NCBI GenBank assembly: GCA_009760885.1 | Contig: CM019701.1 | Location: 18,638,975-18,702,974, forward strand | Direction of reading: 5' to 3' | Origin: Achatina immaculata | Taxonomy: Eukaryota > Mollusca > Gastropoda > Stylommatophora > Achatinidae | DNA length: 64,000 bases | Shown: positions 47,703 through 59,100 of the stretch, one piece after another | Numbering within the stretch: the stretch's first letter is position 1 | Layout: the number at the start of each line of letters is the position of its first letter | The notes under the pieces: generated by a model | What the model was told of the DNA's origin: nothing | The model's database searches: none | What the model saw: the letters and a program-made list of their open reading frames with translations, nothing else | Program-made: the position numbers and the translations under genes

Positions 47703-48210
47703 TATCTCCTTAACAGTTTGGTGGATCGAATCTCTTAACATTGCCCATTGTTCATCTATACTATTTATCTTTGCTATTGCATTGTATCTATTTGTTATAA
47801 TAACTTTGTATTGTTCTTGCAGTTCTTGGTCATTTTTAAGGAGCTCTGTATTCAGTTTGATGTTTCTCACTTTTCTGCCTGCTTTCTTTAGCTTTATTCT
47901 AACTTTTCCACAGAGTGGATCATGGTCACTATTGCAGTCAGCTCCTGGCATGGTTTTTGTTGTCAGTACTAAATTCAGAGAAGTGTTTTTTATTACTCTA
48001 ATCTATAATTACTGAGCTAATGGGAAATAAAATGAAAGGCACAGAACCGTCTGTTGTAACAGCTAAAATCACATCAAATAATTAATTAGAAAAGACCACA
48101 CAGTTTATGCACAGACTTGGAGTATAGAGAAAACTGTTTTTAAAAACCCTGAATAACTGTGATTAATAAAATCACAGAGTTTGAGTTTCTGGAACAGCCC
48201 ACAAATCCCA

Positions 48211-48565
48211 GGCCCAGGGCTCCCAGGAAAAAAATTAATTCTGAGGAAAGGAAATCTCTGAACACCAGATTACTAAAACAAATGTAATTCTAAGCATCAA
48301 ATTACACAAAAACATATTACTTAAAATATTAAGTTACTATAACAAGTGTAACCAAAAACACTATAACTATATTACTATAGTTATAGTGAAGGAAAATCAT
48401 TAATTTTCTTTTTTCATTCGAAATTGTGCAAAATGAAATAAGAAACTAATTTAAAATAAAAACAATACTGTATACTCACACTGGTCACACTCTGACAACA
48501 TAGAAATGCATAGCATTTGTTAGACATTATTTTTCATCATGAATGTGTAAAGTAATTGTTTCAGA
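48211..48565. other. Spacer, unassigned
   Basis: A/T-rich DNA between the duplicated segment and a Penelope copy. Nothing recognised. Confidence 0.5.
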
Positions 48566-48569
48566 CACC

Positions 48570-49735
48570 CTGACACCCATGATATCTTCTCTGATCCACC
48601 CTTATTAGTTTACAAGCATGAGCCAAATCTCAAGGACATCCTCATCCATAGCCACTTAATGCGGAGCCTTACATATGTTGGAACCAGAAAATGTAACCGC
48701 CCTCACTGTGTTACCTGCCCTGTAGTTTGGGAAACAAAAACAGTCACCTTCCCTAAAACTATCCTGACCCTCCATGAGGGATTCACAAGCGAGTCCCGCA
48801 ATGTAATATATGTCATCATATGCAAAAGATGCAGGATAACTTATATTGGTGAAACTGGCCTCGGACTAGGGAACCACATACAGAAAAATCTATATGATAT
48901 CATCCATCATGCTTTGAAATCCATCCCTAATCATTTCAATGGCCCCAACCATAGAGGTAAATTTGATTTTCTGGTAATAGCCATTAAACAATGTCATGCA
49001 GATAACACAAGCTGCTTATCACTTGAGAACCACTACATTCAAGATTTTGGGATGCTGGAACCACATGGTTTAAACTCTTTATTTAGCTACACATAATCTT
49101 CCACAATCATACTCATTCTCACTTGTTGCACTTTGTTTAGACTCATGAACCATCCCATTGCTACTCCTCTGCCACAACCATAATCATCCATTTCACATTC
49201 TCTTATATAGACTCCCTTCAATCTTCCACTATCCAACATTACAATTTTCTATCCACTCATGACTATGTAACACCACTTTTCACTCCCTTATGAGCATCAT
49301 CCATGGATACTGACTCTCCAAACATCACTGTTCTTTGTAGAATTCTGTACTTCTTCTCTGCTCATCCCTCTTCTCTTAACATTTTCTATATTCAATCATG
49401 CACTATTTTACACCTTTAAGAATGTATGCGTCCTCACCCTGGTAACAGACATTTCTTGTTTACATTGCTGATGCCAAAAAAGGGACACCTCACAGTGCTC
49501 TCATTTATTCAAGCTAAGTGCCATTTAATTTTAAAGTTTTATTTTGTATTTTTCATTCATTTTTTTCATTTCTTTGTTATTTCATTAACTTACTTTAATG
49601 TAATTATATACTTTGTCACCTCTATCTTATTCTTCATCCTGTTTGTTATTGTCTGACAAAGGCAAACGCCGAAACATCACAACTTTGTATTCATTAAATA
49701 ATAAAGCTATTCCTACTTTTTTCTAGTTTATACAT
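48570..49735 (+). mobile_element. Penelope-like element, 3' fragment with best-preserved GIY-YIG domain
   Basis: An uninterrupted 145-codon frame (48659-49096) covers the conserved linker (LTYVGTRKCNRPHCVTC) and the endonuclease: VIYVIICKRCRITYIGETGL, then HFNGPNHRGKFDFL and LENHYIQDFGMLEPHGLNSL. The Y-I-G-E-T-G form of the second GIY-YIG strand is intact here. The 3' tail up to aataaagctattcctac is shared with copies at 7085 and 38790. 5' truncated, no RT. Confidence 0.92.
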
Positions 49736-49744
49736 TTTGTTTCA

Positions 49745-52700
49745 GATATAATAATCTAGATACTCTTCTTCTTCAGCTTTCTGAGCCATTAAGGGTCATT
49801 GCTGCAGATAAAGTTCACCTCCATTCCTCTCTATTCCTAATCTTCTCTCTCCAGTTGGTGACACCAATTTCTTTTATATCCTCTTCTATGTTGTCTTTCC
49901 ATCTCTATCTTGGTCTGCCCCTTGATCTTGTTTCCCTCATCTCTTTGTACATGCATCACTTTCGTTTGTCTGTTCTCTTCCATTTTTTCTACATGGCCCA
50001 AACAGCGTAGTCTGTTCAGTTTCAAGACATGTATAATTTATTGGAATTTAAATAAGCTGTTCAGTTCAGTGTTCTTTCTAGGTCTCCATTCTCAACTGTT
50101 GGTATCCTTTATGGGCCCAATGATTCTTCTTAGGATCTTGTTCTCAAAGATCTGCAACTGCTGTTCATCTTTCTTTGTTGTACTCCATGTTTCTGATCCA
50201 TACATGATGACTGATCTTATGATAGTTTTGTAGATTGTTATTTTGGTGGTTTGGGACAGGATTTTGGATTTTAACAGATGTTACAATTCGAAGTATATTT
50301 TACTCTCTATCTTAACTCTGCTTTAATTGCCTTGCTTACTATGTTGCTTCTTTTGAAGGTTGTGCCTAGATATTTGTATGTTCCTGCTTTCCTTATGATC
50401 ATATTCCCAACATATACATAATCTGGATCATTCTACCTCTGGTCTCTTGATATCTTCATATACTCTGTCTTATCTTGATTAATGATCAAGCCCACTTTTA
50501 GTTCCACATCTCTCAGTGTATACAGGTATTGATGACTTCTTGCATAGTTTACTCCATTATGTCAATGTCATCAACATATCCTAGTATTTTACTGTAGCGT
50601 GTTCTTCTGCACTGCCTTGTTCTTTCATTTTTCTTATTACTTTTTCTAGTACTAGGCTGAATAGTAATGGAGACAATGTATCACCTTGTATTAAATAAGT
50701 TCTTTTCTAGAAGGGTTTTGACTTTCTTCTTTTATATATTACTGTATTTTATGCATCCTTCATGCATATTCTGGTCAAATTGATTAATTTTTTTAGGTAT
50801 CTCAAATTCTTTCATAATTTTCCAAAAGCTGATCCTACCTGTGCTGTCATAAGCTTTCTTGAAGTCAATTCAGATATTATGTACTTCTTTTCCATATCCC
50901 CAGTACTTTTCTGCTCTTTGACGTAAATAAAATATTTGGTCTATGGTTGATCTATTCTTCCTAAAATCTACTTGATAGTCTTCTAGTATGTTCTCGCTGT
51001 ATGGTTTTAATCTATTTAAAAGTATAAAAGATAATATTTTGTAGCAAGTTTTTGGTAAGGATATTCCTCGGTAGTTTTCCCAATTTGCTCTTATCACTTT
51101 TTTTAATACTGGGATCAATAATGATTCTCTCCATTCACTAGGGTGCTTTTCTTCTCTCCATATTTGTTGTATTAGTGCACATATATGTTCATGTAGATTT
51201 AGACCTCCTTCCTTAATCACTTCTGCAGCAATTACATCTGAACCAGTTGCTTTGTTGTTTCATAGAAGCATGATACTGGAGATAACTCCTTTTAATTCTG
51301 GTTCCTCTATTTCAGGTTCATAAGTCTGTATTTCTTCCCATGGTAATGTGCTTATAGGCTCTTCACAGTTTAATTAATTCATTCATTCATTCATTTGTAT
51401 GTCCTTGCGGAACTTTGCCTCCCTAACAGCACTCCTGTATGCCTCTCCAATCTAAGCAAGATGCCCTGCTGCTGATGCATCTATTTGCAGATCATTAATG
51501 ATGTCATGCATCCATCTTTGCCTTGGTCTTCCTCTCTTTCTTTTTTCCCATTATATAGCCTTCCAAGACAGTCTTCTCTAGATTATCATGATGTCTATTT
51601 AATGTGTCCAAAATATTTAAGTGTCCAGATCTCACAGGCATATGTTGCAATGGAAAAGTTGCATGCCCTTAAAAAATCTTATTTTTGTAGTTCTGTCTGT
51701 TCCTCTCCACAGATTCTTTAGTTGTTTTACTTTCTAAAGAGCGATAGATGTCCTCATTTTAATTTCCATCATTGTATCTCCATTATTAGTTAGTAGTGAT
51801 CTGAGATATTCAAAACTCCCTACTTCTTCCAATTTTTCCTCACTGATACATATTTCAACTGCCTTGTTTGTTTTGTCAGTTGTCATCAATTTAGTTTTCT
51901 CACATTAAGATAGAGGTTTTGCACTTCACTATTCTTACAGACTGACATAATTAGTTTTTCCACCCCTTTTTATGTTGTGAACAGTAATACTGTGTCATCA
52001 GCATATCTAATCTCTGGTATTTCATAACTTCCAATTGTTATAGCATCATAATATTCTTTGCCTACACCTTCTCTAACATTCCTAATTATATTTTCAGTAC
52101 ACAAGTTAAATAAGTAAAGTGACAATATGCATCCCTGATGGACCCCTTGTTTTACTTTAAACCAAGTTATTATTTCACCATTTATTCTTAATGCCGCCTG
52201 TTGGTCTAGATACAGCAGTGATGTTAATTGTATCAAATGTGTTGGAAATCCCATTTTTTTTCCATTATTTCCCAAAGTTTCTGGTGTTGTACACAATCAA
52301 ATGCCTTTGAATAGTCTATAAAAGATAAATATAGATTCACATTAAATTCTCGGCATTTCTCTATTATTAATCTTATATTGAATATATGATCTCTTGATCT
52401 TCTTCCTTACCTGAAACTAGCGTGGACCATATTGACTTCTTCTTTTATTTTCTTACAAAGTCTACCCCAATATGATTTTTAACAGAATTTTACTGACATG
52501 ACTAATCAGGGCAACAGTTCTGTAATTTGTGCATAATTTCAGGTTACCCTTTTTTGGCAGTGAAATAGTTCTTTTCCATTCTTTTGGCCAAATATTTGAG
52601 TGCCATATCTTTTTACATAGTGCATGATAGATTGTTGCACACTCCTTTCCTCCTCCTTTAATAAGTTCAGCTGTTATCACATCCTGGTGATATACCATTT

Positions 52701-53145
52701 TTCAGACTCTTTATTGCCCATAAAACTTCTTCTATTGTCGGTTCGGGTTCTTTCTCCTCCAATAGTAATTCACACTGTTGATTTCTACTTCAATCAGTTG
52801 TTTCATACATTCCTCTGCAATATTCCTTCCATCTTTTTAGAATTTCCTCTGTCTCTGTCAAGGTAATCTCCATCTCATCACAAACTACATTTAGTAATTA
52901 CACAGTTTAGTAGCTTTTCAAAATATTCTTTCTATCTGATACAGATTTTCTCTTCATTATATATCATTTCCATTACTATTCTTCAAACTCTGCAGAGGTT
53001 GTTTATACCCTTGCTTAAATGTTTGCAGTTATTTATAGAATTTCCTGCTTTCTTATTTTGATGGCATATCTGCATCTCGTTTACCATGTCTTTCATATAT
53101 TGTCATTTTTGTTGGTGAATAACTTTTTGAGTTTGTTTACACTAT
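49745..53145 (-). mobile_element. LINE-G copy interrupted by LINE-B
   Basis: The minus strand has a C-terminal LKLNRLRCLGHVEKMEENRQ near 49960-50025. RT parts are VIKEGGLNLHEHICALIQQIW (about 51155-51220), WRESLLIPVLKK, NYRGISLPKTCYKILS and DYQVDFRKNRSTIDQIFYLR (50930-51000). Upstream LINE-G sequence resumes at 52891-53145. The same sequence order is found at 60505-62830. The LINE-B insertion is bounded by cacagttta near 51364-51372 and again near 52899. Frames are broken throughout. Confidence 0.82.
51373..52890 (-). mobile_element. LINE-B copy nested in LINE-G
   Basis: ATTC repeat at 51376-51400 is the complement of the AATG tail. Minus-strand frame 51970-52296 reads WFKVKQGVHQGCILSLYLFN, NVREGVGKEYYDAITIGSYE and RYADDTVLLFTT. 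Frame 52462-52698 reads CATIYHALCKKIWHSNIWPK and RTVALISHVSKILL. This copy contains the roughly 120 bases missing from the LINE-B copy interrupted at 43520. Confidence 0.9.
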
Positions 53146-53218
53146 GTGTGGTAGTTTGCCAGATGTGCCGGTTTTCTGGGATAGTCCTGGTTTTTAAAGA
53201 AAATGCTTTCAGGACACC

Positions 53219-53700
53219 ACTTTTTCTTTAGCCTGCTGTGTTCCACTTGATAACTTGTTCTGGGATTATCTGATTGTTTCTTATCATCACATGACTGACA
53301 TATGTCCATCTTCTTTTTCTGATCATCCATGAGACAGGTTTGCTCATCTGCCTTATCTCTGCAATGTTCTTTAATTCATTCCACTTGATGTTGAATATTT
53401 TCCTTAGGCATTTGTTATCAAAAGAGTCTAATTTGTTGTCTATTTCTTTAGTTGTTTTCCAGCTTCCACATGCATAAATGAGGGTGGATATTACATTTGA
53501 ATTTAATAATCTTAACTTGGTTTTTGTGCTTAAAACTTTTGACTGCCCTATGTACTCAAGATTCTTGAAGGTCAATGCTGCTTTTGTAATTTGAAGTCTA
53601 ACTTCCTTTCTGGTGTAACAATCCTGGTCTATGTAGCTGTCAAGGTATGCAAATTGGTTTATTTCTTCAACAGCTGTCCTCGGTTGGTTTTGTCGCTATA
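53219..53700 (-). mobile_element. LINE-E fragment, 3' truncated
   Basis: Frame 53228-53575 reads MTFKNLEYIGQSKVLSTKTK, RLLNSNVISTLIYACGSWKT and WMIRKRRWTYVSHVMIRNNQ. The GRPRETLKR end found in other copies is replaced by unrelated sequence at about 53219. It lies next to the segmental-duplication edge. Confidence 0.82.
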
Positions 53701-54006
53701 TTCCATAACATGTCCTCTTTTCCTCGATAGGTCCCAGGATAAGGATGTTAGCCTTATGTCCAACTCCTGGTTCAGGAAATGTGACAAATCAAGCGGAATC
53801 CCACTGATTTGTGCACGGCGACAAGAGCGTTTAAAAACGCCCGCCATCTTGCACGTCAGCCGGCTTTTGATAGGTTAAGACAAATCTGTTCACTTGTTTC
53901 AGGAGGAGTTTAGTGCAAAAAATGATTTATAGTGTCACTTTTATAGTTCATTTTTTAAAAAGTCATATTAAGTTGTGGAATGTTTGTCTGCAAACTCCCC
54001 CCACCC

Positions 54007-54028
54007 ACAAAAAAGCCATGAGTGCAGT
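54007..54028 (-). pseudogene. Gene B EGF exon c remnant
   Basis: After an intact AG acceptor (ct at 54029-54030) the frame reads DCTHGFF, matching the DCSQGFF start of exon c at 35953. The remaining roughly 115 bases of the exon are gone, replaced by a C-rich and then A/T-rich sequence that stops within 25 codons. Confidence 0.8.
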
Positions 54029-54234
54029 CTATACTGAACAAAAAGATGGTGTAAAAAATAATAAATTATAGTGTCAAAGCTTGTATCTCTGTTTTAAACT
54101 TCTTTTACAACTCAAAAAGCAATTAAAATGAATGAAATAAAATCAATGCAATACTAAAAAAATTAATTGAGACATCTATTCTCATTATAATTTATAAATC
54201 ACTGCCAAAAATGTTCTATCTAATTTGTACTTAC

Positions 54235-54375
54235 TTTGTTCACACCTAGGACCAGTAAAGCCACTATCACAACTTTGAGTGCAGGTTCCATTTACTGGGT
54301 CACAGCTGCCATTGCCTCCACAGTTTGTGCTACAGTTCAGGCTACAGTTTTCACCAAATTGTAAATGTGGGCAAT
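54235..54375 (-). CDS. Gene B EGF exon b' (8-Cys), duplicate with intact donor
   Basis: A 141-base phase 1-1 exon with AG acceptor (ct at 54376-54377) and GTAAGT donor (54229-54234). It reads DCPHLQFGENCSLNCSTNCG, NGSCDPVNGTCTQSC and SGFTGPRCEQ. About 38 of 47 residues are identical to exon b. All eight cysteines are kept. With exon c' destroyed downstream, an intact transcript would have to splice from here to exon a at 40399; phases allow it. Confidence 0.86.
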
Positions 54376-54799
54376 CTGTAGGGACAAAAAATATTTTCCA
54401 TTTTTTTGTGTCTGAAAATGTATCTGAACTTTAAAGTTTCTTTTTATTTGTTTGATTTTATACTTTATATGCTCAGCATATTTATAATGCTATGAGACAC
54501 GAATGAAAGTGAAAAAATATGGAGTCAAAAGTTTCAAAATTTTTATTGAAGTTTGAAACCCAAAAAATTAAGGTACAGAGAGTTAGAGTTCAGAGGGAGA
54601 CAAATCATGTGGACTTCGCTGTATTATAACTAATCTTCAAAATAAAAAGGCAGCATCTTCTTGCTATGTCACCTCAAACACTTCTATTTACTATTTAGAA
54701 CTTTTGTTATCTCCTGTTTACCTTTATTGTCTGTAATAAGTGAAATCTTCATTTTAACACATTTTACTGCTTCCAATGTTTATTCATATATATATATAT

Positions 54800-55260
54800 A
54801 TATACATGGTGGTTTCCTGAATTTTTGTATGTAATGAGCACCTCAGAAACGCACATTATGTTTGTTAATGTCCCCTGTGAGATGAACATAGGCTCATCAT
54901 TAAACCAAATGTGTTTTAGAATATGAAGGTTCTGCTTCATGATTTCTGATTTCCACCGCAAACTTAGTCCGCTGTTCTCAGCACACAGTTGTCAGAGACT
55001 AGAAGAAATTACGGATATTTGCGTAAATTGGTTCGAAGTATATTCATGCTGTCGAAAGCAATCCCACATTTTGAAGGACAAAATGTCAAGCAGTGCTCCC
55101 TGAAATCTGACTGAACTGAAGGAGAGGATTATAGACAGTTATATACAAGTCACAAGAGAAATGCTCACTTGTACTGTACAGAACTTTGTATTACATCTCC
55201 AAGAGGTTGGGGAGTCCCACGGAAGGGGCTCATATCGAGAACGTCATCCACAAAGCTATC
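54800..55260. pseudogene. Transposase relic, internally inverted relative to copy 1
   Basis: The minus strand of 54800-55075 reads an HTH-to-DDE part (IMKQNLHILKHIWFNDEPMF, then ISQGTLTN) that corresponds to plus-strand 38990-39240. The next part, 55080-55260, matches 39900-40075 on the plus strand. The central catalytic segment is missing. An inversion with deletion after the duplication explains this best. Confidence 0.7.
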
Positions 55261-55448
55261 CATATGTTAAATTATAATCCTTGTTTGTTACTTTGACACT
55301 GTTTTAGTATAAATAAATTTGCTTTTGCAATTTAATGCTAAATCGAAACTGACAATAACTGAGTAAAACATTCTGAACAGAGCATATTATAAAACATTGA
55401 TCTTGAAGCTTTAAATTTTGTTTTATTGAAAAATAACACAAGACTCAC

Positions 55449-55580
55449 ATTGATCACAACGATCTCCAATTTTTCCTGGAGGGTACCTGTAGCACATCCC
55501 ATTATATATGTCACATGAATTATTCCAACAGTAAGTACAATTTTCTTTACAATCAAGACCAAAATATGGTGGCTGGCATT
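55449..55580 (-). CDS. Gene B EGF exon a' with one cysteine replaced by tyrosine
   Basis: A 132-base phase 1-1 exon with AG acceptor (ct at 55581-55582) and GTGAGT donor (55443-55448). Reads ECQPPYFGLDCKENCTYC, NNSCDIYNGMCYRYPPGKIG and DRCDQ. Compared with exon a, the seventh cysteine (CYRCPSG) is tyrosine (CYRYPPG) near 55485, leaving seven cysteines and an unpaired partner. This is the most upstream exon of gene B seen; the N-terminus lies at higher coordinates or outside the window. Confidence 0.85.
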
Positions 55581-56071
55581 CTGAAAATGTCATTTTAAAA
55601 AATATTTGAGCGAAACTTACTCATGTGAGAATACTGTTAAAAATCTTAGAGTTATGTTAAAATTTAACAGAAGAACTAAACATAATTTGTTGCATTGCTC
55701 ATGGTGTTCTATGCGAGACAAGAATATGAAGTTTTGAGTTTGTGTTACACGCTTCTAACTTTTCTACCTGTTCATATGTATTTATATGAATTCTGAAAAT
55801 TTCCCTTCCCTATTTATTTTCATATCTTTATTAAATTCAAAGGAGTGTTTTTGATTACTCTAATCTATAATTACTGAGCTACTGGGAAAATAAAGTGAAA
55901 GGCACAGAACTGTCTTTTGTGGCAGCTAAAATCACATCAAAGTAATTAATCAGAAAAACCACACAGTTTATGCACAGACTTGGAGTATAGAGAAAACTAT
56001 TTATAAAAACACTGATAAATGTAATTAATAACATCACAGAGTTTGAGTTTCTGGGACAGCCCACAAATACC

Positions 56072-56186
56072 AAGCGGGAACAGATAAAGAAAGACACTAT
56101 CAACATCTTCCGCTGGCAAACAACAATGACCAGATGGAGCTCGTCACCTTGGCTGGAATACATCTCATTTTAGAAAAGGAAAAGGA
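56072..56186. other. Spacer between duplication edge and LINE-B
   Basis: About 110 bases of unassigned sequence; too short to interpret. Confidence 0.5.
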
Positions 56187-59100
56187 AAACGAGATCATAT
56201 ATTCAATTTAAGATTAATAACAGAGAAATGCAGAGAATTTAATGTGAATCTATATTTTTCTTTTATAGACTATTCAAATGCATTTGACTGTGTACAACAC
56301 CAAAAACTTTGGAAAAAAAGGGATTTCCAACACATGTGATACACTTAATATCATGGCTGTAGCTAGCCTAAAAGCAGCATTAAGAATAAATGATGAAACA
56401 ATGGGTCCGTCAGGGTTGAATACTGTCTTCTTACTTATTTAACTTGTATACTGAAAATATCATGAGGAATGTTAGAGAAGGTGTACACAAAGAATATTAC
56501 GATACCATAACAATTGGAAGTTATGAATTCCCAGAGATTAAATATGCTGATCCCCCGTGTGGTACCCGGGATCTGCAAAGAATAGGACCACTGTACCCTA
56601 CCATGCATGATCGTAAAAGGCGACTAAGGAGGGTTCAGCATAGGGCCAGCAACCCTATCTGGTAAAAAACTATCAGACTGCTACAGAAACAGAAGCAAGG
56701 GAAAAAGCAAATGCAGGTGGAAGGAGAAATGCGTATCAGGAAACTGAGCCCATGAAGGTTGTGGATGAAAGCCAGCCACTGGAAGTCCCCAGCCCGACTG
56801 CAGACCTCCTGGAACCTAAACAAAAGATGCAAATAGGCAGCTGGAATGTAAGAACACTAAACCAGACTGGAAAACTAGCACAAACCATCAAGGAAATGCA
56901 CAGATACAAACTAGACATACTAGGAATACAAGAAGCAAGATGGACAGGACAAGGCAGAAGGAAATTAACAACACAGCACACAGAAGATACAATAATATGG
57001 TCAGGTAAAGAAGATCTTCATGAAGGAGGAGTAGCATTGATTATAACAAAAGAAGCATCAAGAGCATTGCTGAAATGGACCCCAATAAATGAGAGATTAT
57101 TATATGCACGGTTCAACTCAAGATTCACGAAGCTGTCTATTATAGTTTGTTATGCACCAACAGAAGCAGCTGAAGAGGAATTAAAAGAAGATTTTTACAA
57201 CAGCCTCCAAGCCACAGTAGAAACAATACCCAAGCATGATATGCTACTCATCTTGGGCGACTTCAATGCAAAAGTAGGTGAAGGAAATGAAGATAGAAGA
57301 AGAATCATGGGAAGAGAAGGAATCGGAGAAATAAATGAAAATGGAGAAAGACTGTGCAGTTTCTGTGAAGAAAACATGATGACCATCGGAGGGACAATTT
57401 TCCAACACAAAAACATCCATAAGGTGACTTGGAGGTCACCAGATAAAACCACAGAAAACCAAATCGATCACATACTAATAAACAACAAGTGGAAACGGTC
57501 ACTACAAGATGTGCGAGCAAGGAAAGGAGCAGATATAGGAAGTGATCACAACCTTCTGGTAGCAAAAATAAAACTAAAATTAAGGAAAGCCAGAATCGGA
57601 GAACACAGAAGATACATTTTGATACAAGAAAACTGATAGACCAGCAAACAAAAAATGAATTCTCAATAATACTTAAGAACCGCTTCAGTGTCCTACAAGA
57701 CGAAGCAGAAATGTCCATATTAGAGTTCAATAAAACACTACAGGAAACAGCAAAAGAGGTGCTGGGATATCGGAAAAGAGAAAAGAGGAATGGATAAGTG
57801 AGACCACATGGGAAAAGAGAGCAAAGAAAAGAAATCAAGAAAAAATTACTGAACACCAAATCACAAGGCTTAAAGAACGAGTTTTAAGTAATTATGCACA
57901 AAAAGACAAAGAAGTGAAGGAATCATGCCGTCAAGATAAACGTCAATACTATGACAACTTAGCAGAAACAGCAGAGAAAGCAGCATATACAAATGACATG
58001 AAAACCATATATAAAAACACAAAGCAGATGACAGGTAACTTCAATACAAGATGTGAAAGTGCAGTAAGAACACAAAATGGACAACTGGTCAGTGGAGAAA
58101 GAGAAAAAATTGAAAGATGGAGGGAACACTTTAACACCCTACTAAACAGAACACAAGCAGCACAAACAATAGATATACCTGAAGCAAAAAACGGAACTAA
58201 ACATCAATACAGGACCAATAACAATAAATGAAGTAAAAGAGGCGATAAAGATGCTAAAATCAGACAGGGCACCAGGTGAAGATGAAGTGACTGCTGAGAT
58301 GTTGAAAGCAGAAGAAACAGAAACACCAAAACAACTTTGCCGGATATTACAACAAATTTGGGATTTAGAAAAAGCCCCAGAGGAGTGGAAAACTGGTCTT
58401 ATAGTAAAACTACCAAAGAAGGGTGACCTCAGAGATTGCGGGAACTGGAGAGGCATTACCCTACTGCCACTCACTAGTAAAGTATTTTGCAGAATAATCA
58501 TCAACAGAATTGTACCAACACTTGAGGAAAAACTTCGGAAAGAGCAGGCAGGATTTAGGAAAGGAAGATCATGCATAGACCATATATTTGTACTTAGACA
58601 AATATTAGAACAGGCAAATGAGTGGCATAGCACAACATATGCATTATTCATAGATTTTGAGAAAGCCTTTGACAGTGTCAACAGAGATGCACTGTGGAAA
58701 ATCCTAAGATGGCATGGCCTCCCCCATAAAATAGTTAATGTAATCAAAGCCCTATACGAGGGTTTTCAGTGCAAAGTTATCTGTGGAGAACATACCTCCA
58801 GCAGCTTTAGGGTACAAACAGGAGTGAAACAGGGATGTGTACTATCACCAACATTATTTATCTTGGCAGTAGACTGGTTAATGAAGGAGGCAACATCAGA
58901 CAAACGCAGAGGATTACAATGGACCCTTGACACAGTGCTGGAGGACCTTGACTTTGCGGACGACATTTGTCTATTATCAAGCAGACACAAAGATATGCAA
59001 GATAAAATAAACAAGTTAACCCAGAATGCAAACAACATAGGACTAAAGATCAACGTAGGAAAGACAAAGTTAATGAAGCAAAATGTGAACAACAGAAATG

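Larger units (their letters stand above)
41278..47968 (-). mobile_element. LINE-C copy containing nested LINE-B and LINE-A
   Basis: The CAT repeat (complement of the TGA tail) at 41278-41295 marks the 3' end. Going upstream the minus strand reads the C-terminus (RRGGIENTITTGKIEGRRSR), AEMWFIKRMLRIPWAAK, YADDTVLIAENQQDLQNLL (42000-42060), RT palm, MLMGKEDIVDRWTEYIDELY and HDPLCGKVRIKLKKA (near 47880-47940). LINE-B is inserted at 43154-47702. The catalytic YADD is intact but the reading frames are broken. The 5' end is truncated within or after the endonuclease. Confidence 0.92.
35600..48210. repeat. Segmental duplication, copy 1 (insertion-rich)
   Basis: Shares non-repeat sequence with 53860-56071. 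Matches include the start 'ggcttttgatag', EGF exons and their introns, the stretch near 40030-40575 and 41200-41277, and the end 'acagcccacaaat' near 48200. Copy 1 is about 12.6 kb because a Penelope element, LINE-E, LINE-B and a 6.7-kb LINE nest are present that copy 2 lacks. Confidence 0.85.
53860..56071. repeat. Segmental duplication, copy 2 (compact)
   Basis: Compact counterpart of 35600-48210. Carries one EGF b exon, one EGF a exon, a remnant of EGF c, and empty sites for several mobile elements found in copy 1. Same orientation as copy 1. Confidence 0.85.
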
